A stretch of DNA of 6,624 bases, from assembly GCA_015487905.1 (NCBI GenBank), contig WFOX01000253.1, positions 1 through 6,624 of the forward strand, in the 5' to 3' direction. This document shows positions 1 to 5,302 of the stretch, in pieces. Position numbers and translations under genes: made by a program. Under the pieces are notes generated by a model. That model was not told the origin of the DNA and searched no databases. It worked only from the letters and a program-made list of their open reading frames with translations. This DNA comes from Mariprofundales bacterium (GTDB taxonomy: Bacteria > Pseudomonadota > Zetaproteobacteria > Mariprofundales > S012-25). Numbering within the stretch: position 1 is the first letter of the stretch; each line of letters starts with the position of its first letter.

Positions 1-129
1 GCAGGGGCGCTTGCCACCGATCTTGCGGGCAAGCCGCTTTGGCCCATGCATGCGCCCCACAAGCGCAGCATCCTCGCTGCGGCTTCCGCTTCTTTGCACG
101 CCACGCTCCGCGCGCTGCTTGCGCGTTAG
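1..129 (+). CDS. C-terminal end of probable inositol monophosphatase-family phosphatase (partial)
   Basis: The frame starting at base 1 is open to a TAG at 127-129 and gives 42 residues, so the gene begins left of the window. The tail contains ATDLAGKPLW, then SILAAASASLHATL. This resembles the end of the inositol monophosphatase/histidinol-phosphatase family, where a (G)xxTDxxGxPL strand is followed by an (I/V)(V/L)AA(A/N)xxLH helix. Members are Mg-dependent cytosolic phosphatases that hydrolyse inositol phosphates, histidinol phosphate or 3'-phosphoadenylates; the substrate cannot be told from this tail. The metal-binding motifs lie outside the window. The stop overlaps the stop of the convergent permease gene by 4 bp (TTAG), which supports this frame being real. 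CysQ- or HisN-type members are equally possible. The family call rests on a short stretch remembered by pattern. Confidence 0.55.
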   Translation, partial: AGALATDLAGKPLWPMHAPHKRSILAAASASLHATLRALLAR

Positions 130-1403
130 CTTTGCTGCGCGCGGCGCGCAAACAGCACCGCCGCAAGCCCCACCACCAACCACGGCACGACGATCCAGAC
201 GAGCTTCCAAGGCGCGCGCTCAGCCAACAACGCAAACAACATCGCCAAACTCGCAAGACAGCCCGCCAGCGCAAGCGCAGGCCCATACGCAGCCACCTTG
301 ATGCGCGCGCGCAGCCGCAACGCAGCCAGATTCACGCCCGCAAACACGGCCAAAAATGTGGCGCTTGCAAACGAGGAGATTACGCGCAAATCCGCAAGAT
401 TCACGAACGCAAGCGTAAGGATGGCGAGCAGCGCAAGGCTTATCGCCGGCACGCCGCTTGTGCGCGCGCGATAACTGAACACCTTGGGAAGCGCACGCTC
501 GCGCGCCATGAATGCGGCAAGCCGCGCCGTGCCAAAGAGCGTGGCGTTGATCGCCGAGGCCGTGGAAAGCAGCGCCCCAAGACCGATGAGCACGAAGCCC
601 AGCTTACCCAAGATCGGCTCGGCCGCACGCGCAAGCGCGTATTCCTCATAGCGGCGCACCTCTTCGGGCGTGAGCAAGGCGCTTGCGACAAGCGCAACGA
701 GCACATAGATCGCAGCCGTAATCGCCACAGCCGCAAAGATCGCGCGCGGAAGATCGCGCGCAGGATCGCGCGCGTCGTGCACGGCGTTCGGGATAAGCTC
801 AAAGCCTTCATAGGCCACGAAGATCAGTGCAGCCCCCATCACAAGCCCGCCCAAGCCGTGATCCATGCGCGGCAGCAAGGCATGGGCATCGGCCGCTACA
901 ACACCCACCACGGCAAAACCCGCCAGAATCAACACTTTGACGAGGACGATGAGGTCTTCGGTAAGCCCGGATGCGCGCACGCCGGCGAGGTTGATCGCAA
1001 GGAAAACGAGCAGCACGAGCGTTTCCAGCGCATGGTGCAGCCAGGGCGCGGAGCCTCCCAACAGCGCCGCGCCATAGGCCGCGAAGGTGTAGGCATACAG
1101 CGCCATCGTGCCGACATAGCCCACGACGAGCAGCCAACCGCCAAAGAGCGCCAGCGCAGGCGACCGAAAGGCGCGCTCCAAATAGGTGAAGCTTCCGCCT
1201 TCATCGCAAAAGGCCAGCCCAAGCCGCGCATAGGAAAGCCCCGTGAGCATCGCAAGCGCACCGCCAAAGAGAAACGCAAGCGCCGCCGCATGGCCTGCAA
1301 GCTCCATGGAAAGCCCAAGCACCGAGAAAATCCCGCCGCCCACCATGCCGCCCACACCCATTGCGACGAGCTCCACAAAGCCGAGCTTTTCCTTTGCGTT
1401 CAT
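126..1403 (-). CDS. APC-superfamily amino acid permease
   Basis: This encodes a 425-residue, very hydrophobic inner-membrane protein, probably a secondary transporter that imports amino acids or polyamines with a cation. The N-terminus carries the diagnostic APC helix-1 motif, GVGGMVGGGIFSVLG at about residues 17-31. Successive hydrophobic segments follow along the whole length, consistent with about 11-12 membrane helices, including ALAFLFGGALAMLTG, LVLLVFLAINLAG, a long valine/alanine-rich stretch near 155-170, and a C-terminal pair ending in RRAQQS. The length is normal for the family. The ATG at 1401-1403 overlaps the stop of the upstream methyltransferase gene as ATGA, and GAGG/AAGGG precedes it inside that gene, so translation is probably coupled. 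The substrate cannot be assigned: neighbours give no pathway clue and APC specificity is poorly predicted by sequence. Its 3' end overlaps the convergent phosphatase gene by 4 bp. Confidence 0.88.
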   Translation of the reverse strand: MNAKEKLGFVELVAMGVGGMVGGGIFSVLGLSMELAGHAAALAFLFGGALAMLTGLSYARLGLAFCDEGGSFTYLERAFRSPALALFGGWLLVVGYVGTMALYAYTFAAYGAALLGGSAPWLHHALETLVLLVFLAINLAGVRASGLTEDLIVLVKVLILAGFAVVGVVAADAHALLPRMDHGLGGLVMGAALIFVAYEGFELIPNAVHDARDPARDLPRAIFAAVAITAAIYVLVALVASALLTPEEVRRYEEYALARAAEPILGKLGFVLIGLGALLSTASAINATLFGTARLAAFMARERALPKVFSYRARTSGVPAISLALLAILTLAFVNLADLRVISSFASATFLAVFAGVNLAALRLRARIKVAAYGPALALAGCLASLAMLFALLAERAPWKLVWIVVPWLVVGLAAVLFARRAQQS

Positions 1404-2536
1404 GCCCTTGCCTCAAGCGCTGCAAGCTCTTCTTTGAGTCGCGCCGTGCGATCCACGCGCGCAGCGAGCCAAGGCAGCCGGACATCCACGCCGCGCGCAT
1501 CCACAAGCACCTTGAAGGTCTCGCCCATGCCATGCGGCATCACGAGCCGACGCGCAGCAGCAAGCATCTTCGCATCGGCACCTGCCGCCGCCTCGGCAAG
1601 CCGCGCCTGCACGCGCGGCGCATGCGCAATCCACGCGCCCTGGCTTGTAAAAAGCTGCGGCGCAAAGCCCGCCTGTTCAGCCGCAAGCGCAAGCTGCGTG
1701 AAATCCACATGCGCCGTGATGTCCTGCGCGCCTGGCTCCGTAAGCACATCGTCCGTGCGCACATGGCCGCGATGGGCGGCAAGCGTGCCGCCCGCACGCG
1801 TAGGCCGGTAAAGCTCACTCGCCAAGTAGCCGTAATCCACGGTGATGACGATGCCGCGGCGGATGGCTTGCGCAAGCTGCGCCCGCCAGATCTCCACCTC
1901 GCGCGCGCGCTCCTCGGCGAGATACCCCTCCGGCCATGCGTCGGCCTGCGCCTTCGCCGTTTGCGGCGGCGCCACATCATCGCCCAGCGCCCAACCGAAG
2001 CCTTCGCCTCGTTCCACCACGCCGCGCGCCCGAAGCTTTCCTTGCCGCTTTTCCAGCACGCGCACGGGAAAGGCATCCACAAGCTCATTGCTGAACCAAA
2101 CGACGGCATCGTGCGCAGGCACCTCTTCGGGTGCCGCCACGACCCGCACTGCTTCGCCGAAGCGCGCCTGCTGGCGGCTGCGCAATCGCGCGCTTTTTTC
2201 CACGGCATAGACGGAAGGCGGCGCCAGCCCGTCCAAAAGCGCGAGCACCTGGGCAAGCAGCGCGCCTTCGCCGCCGCCTTGCTCCACGAGCAGCCAATCG
2301 CGCGGAGCGCCGAGCGCCCGCCAGGCGGCCTCAATGGTATCCGCAAGCGCGCGCGCAAAGAGATCGCCAAGCATCGGCGCGGTGATGAAGTCGCCCGCTT
2401 CGCCGAAGGGTTCCTGCCGCTCGTAATAGCCAAGCCCGGGCGCATAGAGCGCAAGCTCCATGAAGCGGTCAAAGGACAGCCAGCCGCCGCGGGCGCGGAT
2501 CTCGGCACGGATGATCTCGGCAAGTGTCTGGGCCAT
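1400..2536 (-). CDS. MidA/NDUFAF7-family class I SAM-dependent methyltransferase
   Basis: This is a 378-residue protein of the DUF185/COG1565 family. The mitochondrial member NDUFAF7 methylates an arginine of a complex I subunit; bacterial substrates are mostly unproven, so a role in respiratory-complex assembly is inference. Family landmarks appear in order: GYYER and GDFITAP (about 36-54), the SAM-binding glycine loop VEQGGGEG (84-91), SNELVDAFPV (149-158), VDYGY (233-237), and QDITAHVDF (271-279). I chose the ATG at 2534-2536 because GGAGG lies 7 nt upstream and family similarity starts there. The frame stays open 28 codons further to 2620, but that would run across trxA's ribosome site and into its start. 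It forms an operon with the permease (4-bp ATGA overlap) and is transcribed divergently from trxA. SAM-loop variant: EQGGGEG, where ExGxGxG is usual. Confidence 0.87.
   Translation of the reverse strand: MAQTLAEIIRAEIRARGGWLSFDRFMELALYAPGLGYYERQEPFGEAGDFITAPMLGDLFARALADTIEAAWRALGAPRDWLLVEQGGGEGALLAQVLALLDGLAPPSVYAVEKSARLRSRQQARFGEAVRVVAAPEEVPAHDAVVWFSNELVDAFPVRVLEKRQGKLRARGVVERGEGFGWALGDDVAPPQTAKAQADAWPEGYLAEERAREVEIWRAQLAQAIRRGIVITVDYGYLASELYRPTRAGGTLAAHRGHVRTDDVLTEPGAQDITAHVDFTQLALAAEQAGFAPQLFTSQGAWIAHAPRVQARLAEAAAGADAKMLAAARRLVMPHGMGETFKVLVDARGVDVRLPWLAARVDRTARLKEELAALEARA
1866..1877. repeat. Example of the over-used GCTTGC/GCAAGC motif, here as a 12-bp palindrome
   Basis: GCTTGCGCAAGC is a perfect palindrome joining both orientations of a hexamer that occurs about 40 times (hand count) in the host-like DNA of this window. 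Other paired copies are at 3740-3749, 6460-6469 and 6612-6622. All of these lie inside coding sequence. Whether it is a functional site or a codon-usage effect is open. Confidence 0.5.
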
Positions 2537-2537
2537 G

Positions 2538-2566
2538 TTGACGCCTCCGTGCGCGAAGCCTATCGT
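2538..2566 (+). promoter_or_regulatory. Probable sigma70-type promoter for trxA
   Basis: TTGACG (2538-2543) matches the -35 consensus at 5 of 6 positions. It is followed after exactly 17 nt by TATCGT (2561-2566), which matches TATAAT at 4 of 6. Transcription would begin near 2573 and give a leader of about 30 nt with AAGGAG before the trxA ATG. The -35 box begins 2 nt outside the coding start of the divergent MidA-family gene. Initiation at this site is inferred from sequence only. Confidence 0.6.
2544..2548 (-). promoter_or_regulatory. Ribosome binding site deciding the MidA-family start
   Basis: On the minus strand GGAGG stands 7 nt before the ATG at 2534-2536. This is near-ideal spacing, and nothing comparable precedes the upstream in-frame ATG codons, so it fixes the start. 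It overlaps the DNA just downstream of the -35 element of the trxA promoter on the opposite strand. Confidence 0.8.
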
Positions 2567-2603
2567 CGCCCCCGTTTTGCACACCCAGTAGCAAGGAGCG
2601 ACC

Positions 2604-2930
2604 ATGTCGGAGAAGATCATTCAGGTCACGGACGCGAGCTTTGAGAACGATGTGCTCAAGAACCCGAAGCCCGTGCTCGTGGATTTCTGGGCGCCCTGGT
2701 GCGGCCCGTGCCGCATGATCGCGCCCGTGCTGGAAGAGGTCGCCGAGGAAATGGGCGACGAGATCGTGATCGCCAAGCTCAATGTGGATGAGAATCCGAA
2801 CACGCCCGCGCGCTATGGCGTGCGCGGCATTCCGACGCTCATGATCTTCAAGGACGGCGAGGTGCAGGGCACGAAGGTCGGCGCCGTGCCCAAGGCCAAG
2901 CTCGTGGAGTTCATCCGCGCGACGATCTGA
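2604..2930 (+). CDS. trxA: Thioredoxin 1
   Basis: This is a 108-residue cytosolic thioredoxin, the general disulfide reductase that donates electrons to ribonucleotide reductase, peroxiredoxins and methionine sulfoxide reductase, and is recycled by thioredoxin reductase. The active site WCGPC lies at residues 32-36 inside VDFWAPWCGPC. The cis-proline loop GIPTL lies at about 75-79, the buried Asp27 is present in VDFW, and KVGAVPK occupies the usual C-terminal position. Length and sequence are close to E. coli TrxA, with no signal peptide. AAGGAG with a 5-6 nt gap precedes the ATG, and a good promoter lies upstream. A hairpin begins 9 nt after the stop, and trmL follows on the same strand, so the two may be cotranscribed. 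Identity is essentially certain. Confidence 0.97.
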   Translation: MSEKIIQVTDASFENDVLKNPKPVLVDFWAPWCGPCRMIAPVLEEVAEEMGDEIVIAKLNVDENPNTPARYGVRGIPTLMIFKDGEVQGTKVGAVPKAKLVEFIRATI

Positions 2931-2938
2931 GCCGCCCG

Positions 2939-2964
2939 TTGCGGTCGCGCTCGTGCGACCGCAA
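2939..2964 (+). other. Perfect 10-bp inverted repeat between trxA and trmL
   Basis: TTGCGGTCGC (2939-2948) and GCGACCGCAA (2955-2964) are exact reverse complements around a 6-nt loop. The hairpin starts 9 nt after the trxA stop and covers the first codons of trmL, with the only canonical trmL start (GTG 2953-2955) at the loop edge. It is not followed by a T-run, so it is not a standard rho-independent terminator. It could act as an RNA-stabilising 3' end for trxA, an attenuator, or a translational block on trmL. The repeat is seen directly; its function is inferred. Confidence 0.65.
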
Positions 2965-3399
2965 ATCCCGCCCAACACGGGCAATGTGGCGCGGCTTTGC
3001 GCCTGCACGGGATTGCGGTTGCACCTCGTGCAACCCTTGGGCTTTTCGCTGGACGATCGGCATCTCAAGCGCGCCGGATTGGACTATTGGCCGCTTGTGG
3101 ATGTGATCGTGCATGCGGATTGGCAAGCGTTTTTGCGGGCCGTGGCCGGCAGGCGGCTTGTGGCGCTAACCACGCGCGGCGCCATCCGGCTTTGGGACTT
3201 TCGCTTTGCACAAGGCGATGTGCTCGTCTTCGGCCCTGAGACGACAGGGCTTGCGGAAGAAGAGCTTGCGGCCGCGCACGCCCAAGTGCGCATCCCAATG
3301 CGCACGGATGCGCCCGTGCGTTCGTTGAATCTCTCCACGGCCGCAGGCATCGCGACTATGGAAGCATTGCGCCAGCTTGCCCCTTCTTTGCTGCGCTAG
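2953..3399 (+). CDS. trmL: tRNA (cytidine(34)-2'-O)-methyltransferase, SPOUT family
   Basis: This is a SPOUT-class (trefoil-knot) RNA methyltransferase that 2'-O-methylates the wobble nucleotide of leucine tRNAs in E. coli, using SAM as a dimer. From the GTG the product is 148 residues. Landmarks are QIPPNTGNVARLCA (residues 4-17), LDDRHLKRAGLDYW (about 33-46), the knot/SAM motif VFGPETTGL (92-100), and IPMRTDAPVRSLNLSTA (114-130). The annotated GTG is the only canonical start, but it probably trims the protein: in-frame codons just upstream read VAVAL, which matches the first core beta strand of the family (IVLYEPEIPPNTGN in E. coli, from memory). No ATG, GTG, TTG, CTG or ATN codon exists in this frame between the stop at 2842-2844 and 2953, so the true N-terminus is uncertain. 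The stop overlaps that of the convergent methyltransferase gene by 4 bp (CTAG). Confidence 0.88.
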   Translation: MRPQIPPNTGNVARLCACTGLRLHLVQPLGFSLDDRHLKRAGLDYWPLVDVIVHADWQAFLRAVAGRRLVALTTRGAIRLWDFRFAQGDVLVFGPETTGLAEEELAAAHAQVRIPMRTDAPVRSLNLSTAAGIATMEALRQLAPSLLR

Positions 3400-3986
3400 C
3401 TCGCCGCCTTTCTGCGCAGCGCAAAGCCAAGCTCAAAGCGGCCGCTTGGGTGCGGGGAAAAGAGCGGCGGGGAAGCAGGCCATTCCCAGCGCTCCTCGGC
3501 AAACAGCCGGCGCATGGCCAAGAGATCGCAATGAAACGGCGGGCCGCCCTCCGCCCCCGTTTGCATAAACAACGCCAGCAAAAGCCCGCCTGGGCGCAGG
3601 CGTGCAAAAAGCCAGCGCTCGTAATCCGTCCAGCGTGCGGGATCCAATGCGCAAAGGCAGGTTTGTTCGTAAATCGCATCAAACGGCCCTTCTTGAAACG
3701 CAAAAAGATCGCTTTCTACGACCTCGGCGGCAAGGCCCTCTTGCGCAAGCCGCGCGCGCAGCGCCTGCACGGCCGAGGGCGCAAAATCAATGCCCACCAC
3801 CGCAAAGCCCCTTTTGGCGAGCTCCACGACCTCATGACCGCGCCCGCAGCCCGGCACGAGCACCTGCGCCCCGGGCGCAAGCAGCCCCTGATCCACCCAT
3901 TGCAGCAGCGCCGGGTTTGGCGCGCCGCGCTCCCAACCGTCCTCGCCGCGTTGATACTTCGCTTCCCACCACGCTGCATCCTGCAT
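3396..3986 (-). CDS. TPMT-like class I SAM-dependent methyltransferase
   Basis: This encodes a 196-residue soluble methyltransferase of the thiopurine/thiol methyltransferase type. Members S-methylate thiols or thiopurines, or methylate selenium or tellurium species; the substrate here is unknown. N-terminal WWEAKYQRGEDGWERGAPN (about 6-24) matches the family's W-x(n)-W-x-x-G-x(n)-P entry motif. The SAM loop VLVPGCGRGHEV is at 42-53, GIDFAPSAV with the acidic ribose ligand is at 65-73, and the family-typical YEQTCLCALDP is at 106-116, followed by RPGGLLLALF. I chose the ATG at 3984-3986 because AAGGAGG lies 6 nt upstream and similarity starts there. The open frame continues 80 more codons across the divergent spacer, but that part looks non-coding. 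It is divergent from the 128-aa gene and tail-to-tail with trmL. Confidence 0.87.
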   Translation of the reverse strand: MQDAAWWEAKYQRGEDGWERGAPNPALLQWVDQGLLAPGAQVLVPGCGRGHEVVELAKRGFAVVGIDFAPSAVQALRARLAQEGLAAEVVESDLFAFQEGPFDAIYEQTCLCALDPARWTDYERWLFARLRPGGLLLALFMQTGAEGGPPFHCDLLAMRRLFAEERWEWPASPPLFSPHPSGRFELGFALRRKAAS

Positions 3987-3992
3987 TCTTCC

Positions 3993-3999
3993 CCTCCTT
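3993..3999 (-). promoter_or_regulatory. Strong ribosome binding site of the TPMT-like gene
   Basis: On the minus strand AAGGAGG lies 6 nt before the ATG at 3984-3986. This is a nearly full match to the anti-Shine-Dalgarno sequence and decides the start over the much longer upstream-extended frame. Confidence 0.8.
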
Positions 4000-4065
4000 T
4001 TTGGCCTGCGGCTTGCATGGTCTTGTTCGCCTTCCCAGCATGGGGGGCGGCAAATCCCCGCGCAG

Positions 4066-4079
4066 CCTGCGCGCGCAGG
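4066..4079. repeat. 14-bp perfect palindrome in the divergent spacer
   Basis: CCTGCGCGCGCAGG is its own reverse complement. It lies in the 102-bp spacer (3987-4088) between the TPMT-like gene and the 128-aa gene, and its right end overlaps the AGGAG (4077-4081) of the latter. It could be an operator for a dimeric regulator, or form an RNA stem that hides the ribosome site. In this GC-rich DNA a GCGCGC core can also arise by composition. I could not place convincing -35/-10 boxes elsewhere in the spacer. Confidence 0.4.
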
Positions 4080-4081
4080 AG
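4077..4081 (+). promoter_or_regulatory. Ribosome binding site deciding the start of the 128-aa gene
   Basis: AGGAG is 7 nt before the ATG at 4089. A second in-frame ATG at 4131 has no comparable upstream signal, which favours the longer form by 14 residues. Conservation in relatives would be needed to be sure. Confidence 0.6.
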
Positions 4082-4088
4082 TGTAGCA

Positions 4089-4475
4089 ATGGATGGAGCC
4101 TTTCCCCAGCCCGGCCAGCACAAACCACCCATGGAAACGCTTGCCCACATCCCGCCCCGCAAGCTCGTGGAGGCCGTGCGCCGCGCCGTGGAGCGGCTTG
4201 CAGGAAGCCCTGTGCATCTCGTCCATTACGCTTTTGCAATCAGCCCAAACACCTTACAAGTGCGCTTCACGCTGGATTGGAGCGACCCGGAGTTGGAAGA
4301 CCTCTTTTCCACCTTTGCAGCGCTTGCGCCGGTCAAGCTGCAGCAGGCCGTAAAAGAGACGCTGGAGGAACTCGCAGGCGCGGAGCTTGAGCTTACGCAT
4401 GCCGAGTTTCGGCTTGCCGACGACGAGTTGGAGCTTGAGCTGGACTTTGATGACCCAAGCTGGCTTGCTTTCTAA
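4089..4475 (+). CDS. Acidic small protein of unknown function
   Basis: I do not recognise this 128-residue protein. From the ATG at 4089 it begins MDGAFPQPGQHKPP, a proline-rich lead, followed by METLAHIPPRKLVEAVRRAVERLAG (amphipathic, basic helix). After that come alternating strands and helices: VHLVHYAF, LQVRFTLDW, a helix LEDLFSTFAALAP, another helix VKLQQAVKETLEELAG, and a very acidic tail with LADDELELELDFDDPSW. There is no cysteine, signal peptide or membrane segment, so it is probably a cytosolic alpha/beta protein. Host-like composition and codon use (CTT Leu after GCG, GAG, CGC) mark it as a native gene, unlike the cassette beginning just after its stop. It is divergent from the TPMT-like gene across a 102-bp spacer. 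The start could instead be 4131 (114 residues). Function is unknown. Confidence 0.75.
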   Translation: MDGAFPQPGQHKPPMETLAHIPPRKLVEAVRRAVERLAGSPVHLVHYAFAISPNTLQVRFTLDWSDPELEDLFSTFAALAPVKLQQAVKETLEELAGAELELTHAEFRLADDELELELDFDDPSWLAF

Positions 4476-4490
4476 AGTTTTCATTATCTT

Positions 4491-5279
4491 TCAGCAGGAT
4501 GCGATAATCTTTACTCTCTCGTAAAGGCTTGGGAGATCCCTTTCATACATCCTAAATTTAGTGCCATGATTATGGCCTGTCCGAGCGTCAAAATCCACCC
4601 TTATTATTCCATTCTTTATAGCTTCGACAAACTTTCTTCTAGAGAACTTCTCTAACATCATGATCTTGCAATACCAGTAGTATGTTTTCCCTTCAATTCT
4701 CTTTGTTTTAGCTAGCACTAAAAAACAATTGTGTAATTTCGTGCCAGCTTTACTACACAGCTCATCTATCCCCCAATATGGTTGAGGGGATAATTCTCCG
4801 AGACCTACATCCTCTTTGATCTTGTCCAACCATTCCGCATGCCTTTCTTTATCCACATGCTCATAAGAGAAACTAACTACAACCCGTTCTTCTTCCACGA
4901 AAAGACGAAAGCCTCTATCAGTATATCGCACCGCCGTTATTGTCTGCCGGAAACTCCTTTCATCTTCTGGATACTTTTTCCCAGCTTGATCATGCAGCCA
5001 TCCATACTTAGGCAACAGCATTTTTGGAACAAGGCGGAGGCATCGGGGGGAAGGCTCCAGATGAAACAATGTCAAAAGAGAAGATGTATTCAATCTTTGT
5101 GCTTTTATTTCCCATTCTCCAGCATTTGGTATGGGGAGATTATTCTCTTCAATTCCCAAAAGATCCTCTAAAGTGTTTCCTACTCCCCCATCGTTGCCCG
5201 GCCTTTTATTGGGAACCCATCCCATTTCTCGTATCTCTAAAAGTTTTCTGATTATCTCTTCTTTTGTCATAACCTGCAT
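4491..5279 (-). CDS. MvaI/BcnI-family type II restriction endonuclease
   Basis: This encodes a 262-residue endonuclease of the MvaI/BcnI family. Studied members bind as monomers to short pseudo-palindromes of the CC-W-GG (MvaI) or CC-S-GG (BcnI) kind and nick each strand in turn; recognition here is not known. Family landmarks are GNDGGVGNTLEDLLGIEENN (28-47), catalytic-type EWEIKAQR (55-62, the E-x-K of the PD-(D/E)xK core), KAGTKLHNCFLVLA (about 177-190), and DARTGHNHGTKFRM near the C-terminus (231-244). I could not place the first metal-binding acid with confidence: the position five before E57 is Asn52, so the acid may be E38 or elsewhere. The start ATG at 5277-5279 has GAGAGGG 7 nt upstream; an in-frame ATG at 5268-5270 is the alternative. 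It follows the methyltransferase by 23 bp, so both are probably cotranscribed and modification is made first. Confidence 0.87.
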   Translation of the reverse strand: MQVMTKEEIIRKLLEIREMGWVPNKRPGNDGGVGNTLEDLLGIEENNLPIPNAGEWEIKAQRLNTSSLLTLFHLEPSPRCLRLVPKMLLPKYGWLHDQAGKKYPEDERSFRQTITAVRYTDRGFRLFVEEERVVVSFSYEHVDKERHAEWLDKIKEDVGLGELSPQPYWGIDELCSKAGTKLHNCFLVLAKTKRIEGKTYYWYCKIMMLEKFSRRKFVEAIKNGIIRVDFDARTGHNHGTKFRMYERDLPSLYERVKIIASC

Positions 5280-5286
5280 AACCGTT

Positions 5287-5293
5287 CCCTCTC
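5287..5293 (-). promoter_or_regulatory. Ribosome binding site of the restriction endonuclease gene
   Basis: On the minus strand GAGAGGG lies 7 nt before the ATG at 5277-5279 and 16 nt before the second ATG at 5268-5270. This favours the upstream start. It is a moderate match to the anti-Shine-Dalgarno sequence, in the 23-bp gap after the methyltransferase stop. Confidence 0.55.
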
Positions 5294-5302
5294 AGATTGA
5301 TC

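Noticed and set aside
39..1811. 590-codon open frame on the + strand opposite the permease
   Set aside because: Its product is a low-complexity run of Arg, His, Lys and Ala, typical of the antisense frame of a GC-rich gene. The minus-strand permease has clear APC motifs.
1361..2644. 427-codon open frame on the + strand opposite the MidA-family gene
   Set aside because: It is Arg/His-rich with no recognisable motif and would run through the trxA promoter and start. It is an antisense shadow.
2939..2964. Rho-independent terminator after trxA
   Set aside because: The stem is good but is followed by ATCCCGCCC with no T-run, so I list it only as a hairpin of unknown role.
3450..4088. Long upstream extension of the 128-aa gene frame on the + strand
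   Set aside because: It is antisense to the TPMT-like gene. The ribosome site at 4077-4081 and the composition change place the real start at 4089.
3987..4226. 80-codon N-terminal extension of the TPMT-like gene
   Set aside because: It crosses the divergent spacer and runs antisense into the 128-aa gene. AAGGAGG and family similarity both point to the ATG at 3984-3986.
4476..4490. Terminator between the 128-aa gene and the endonuclease gene
   Set aside because: The 15-bp gap is AT-rich but holds no inverted repeat.
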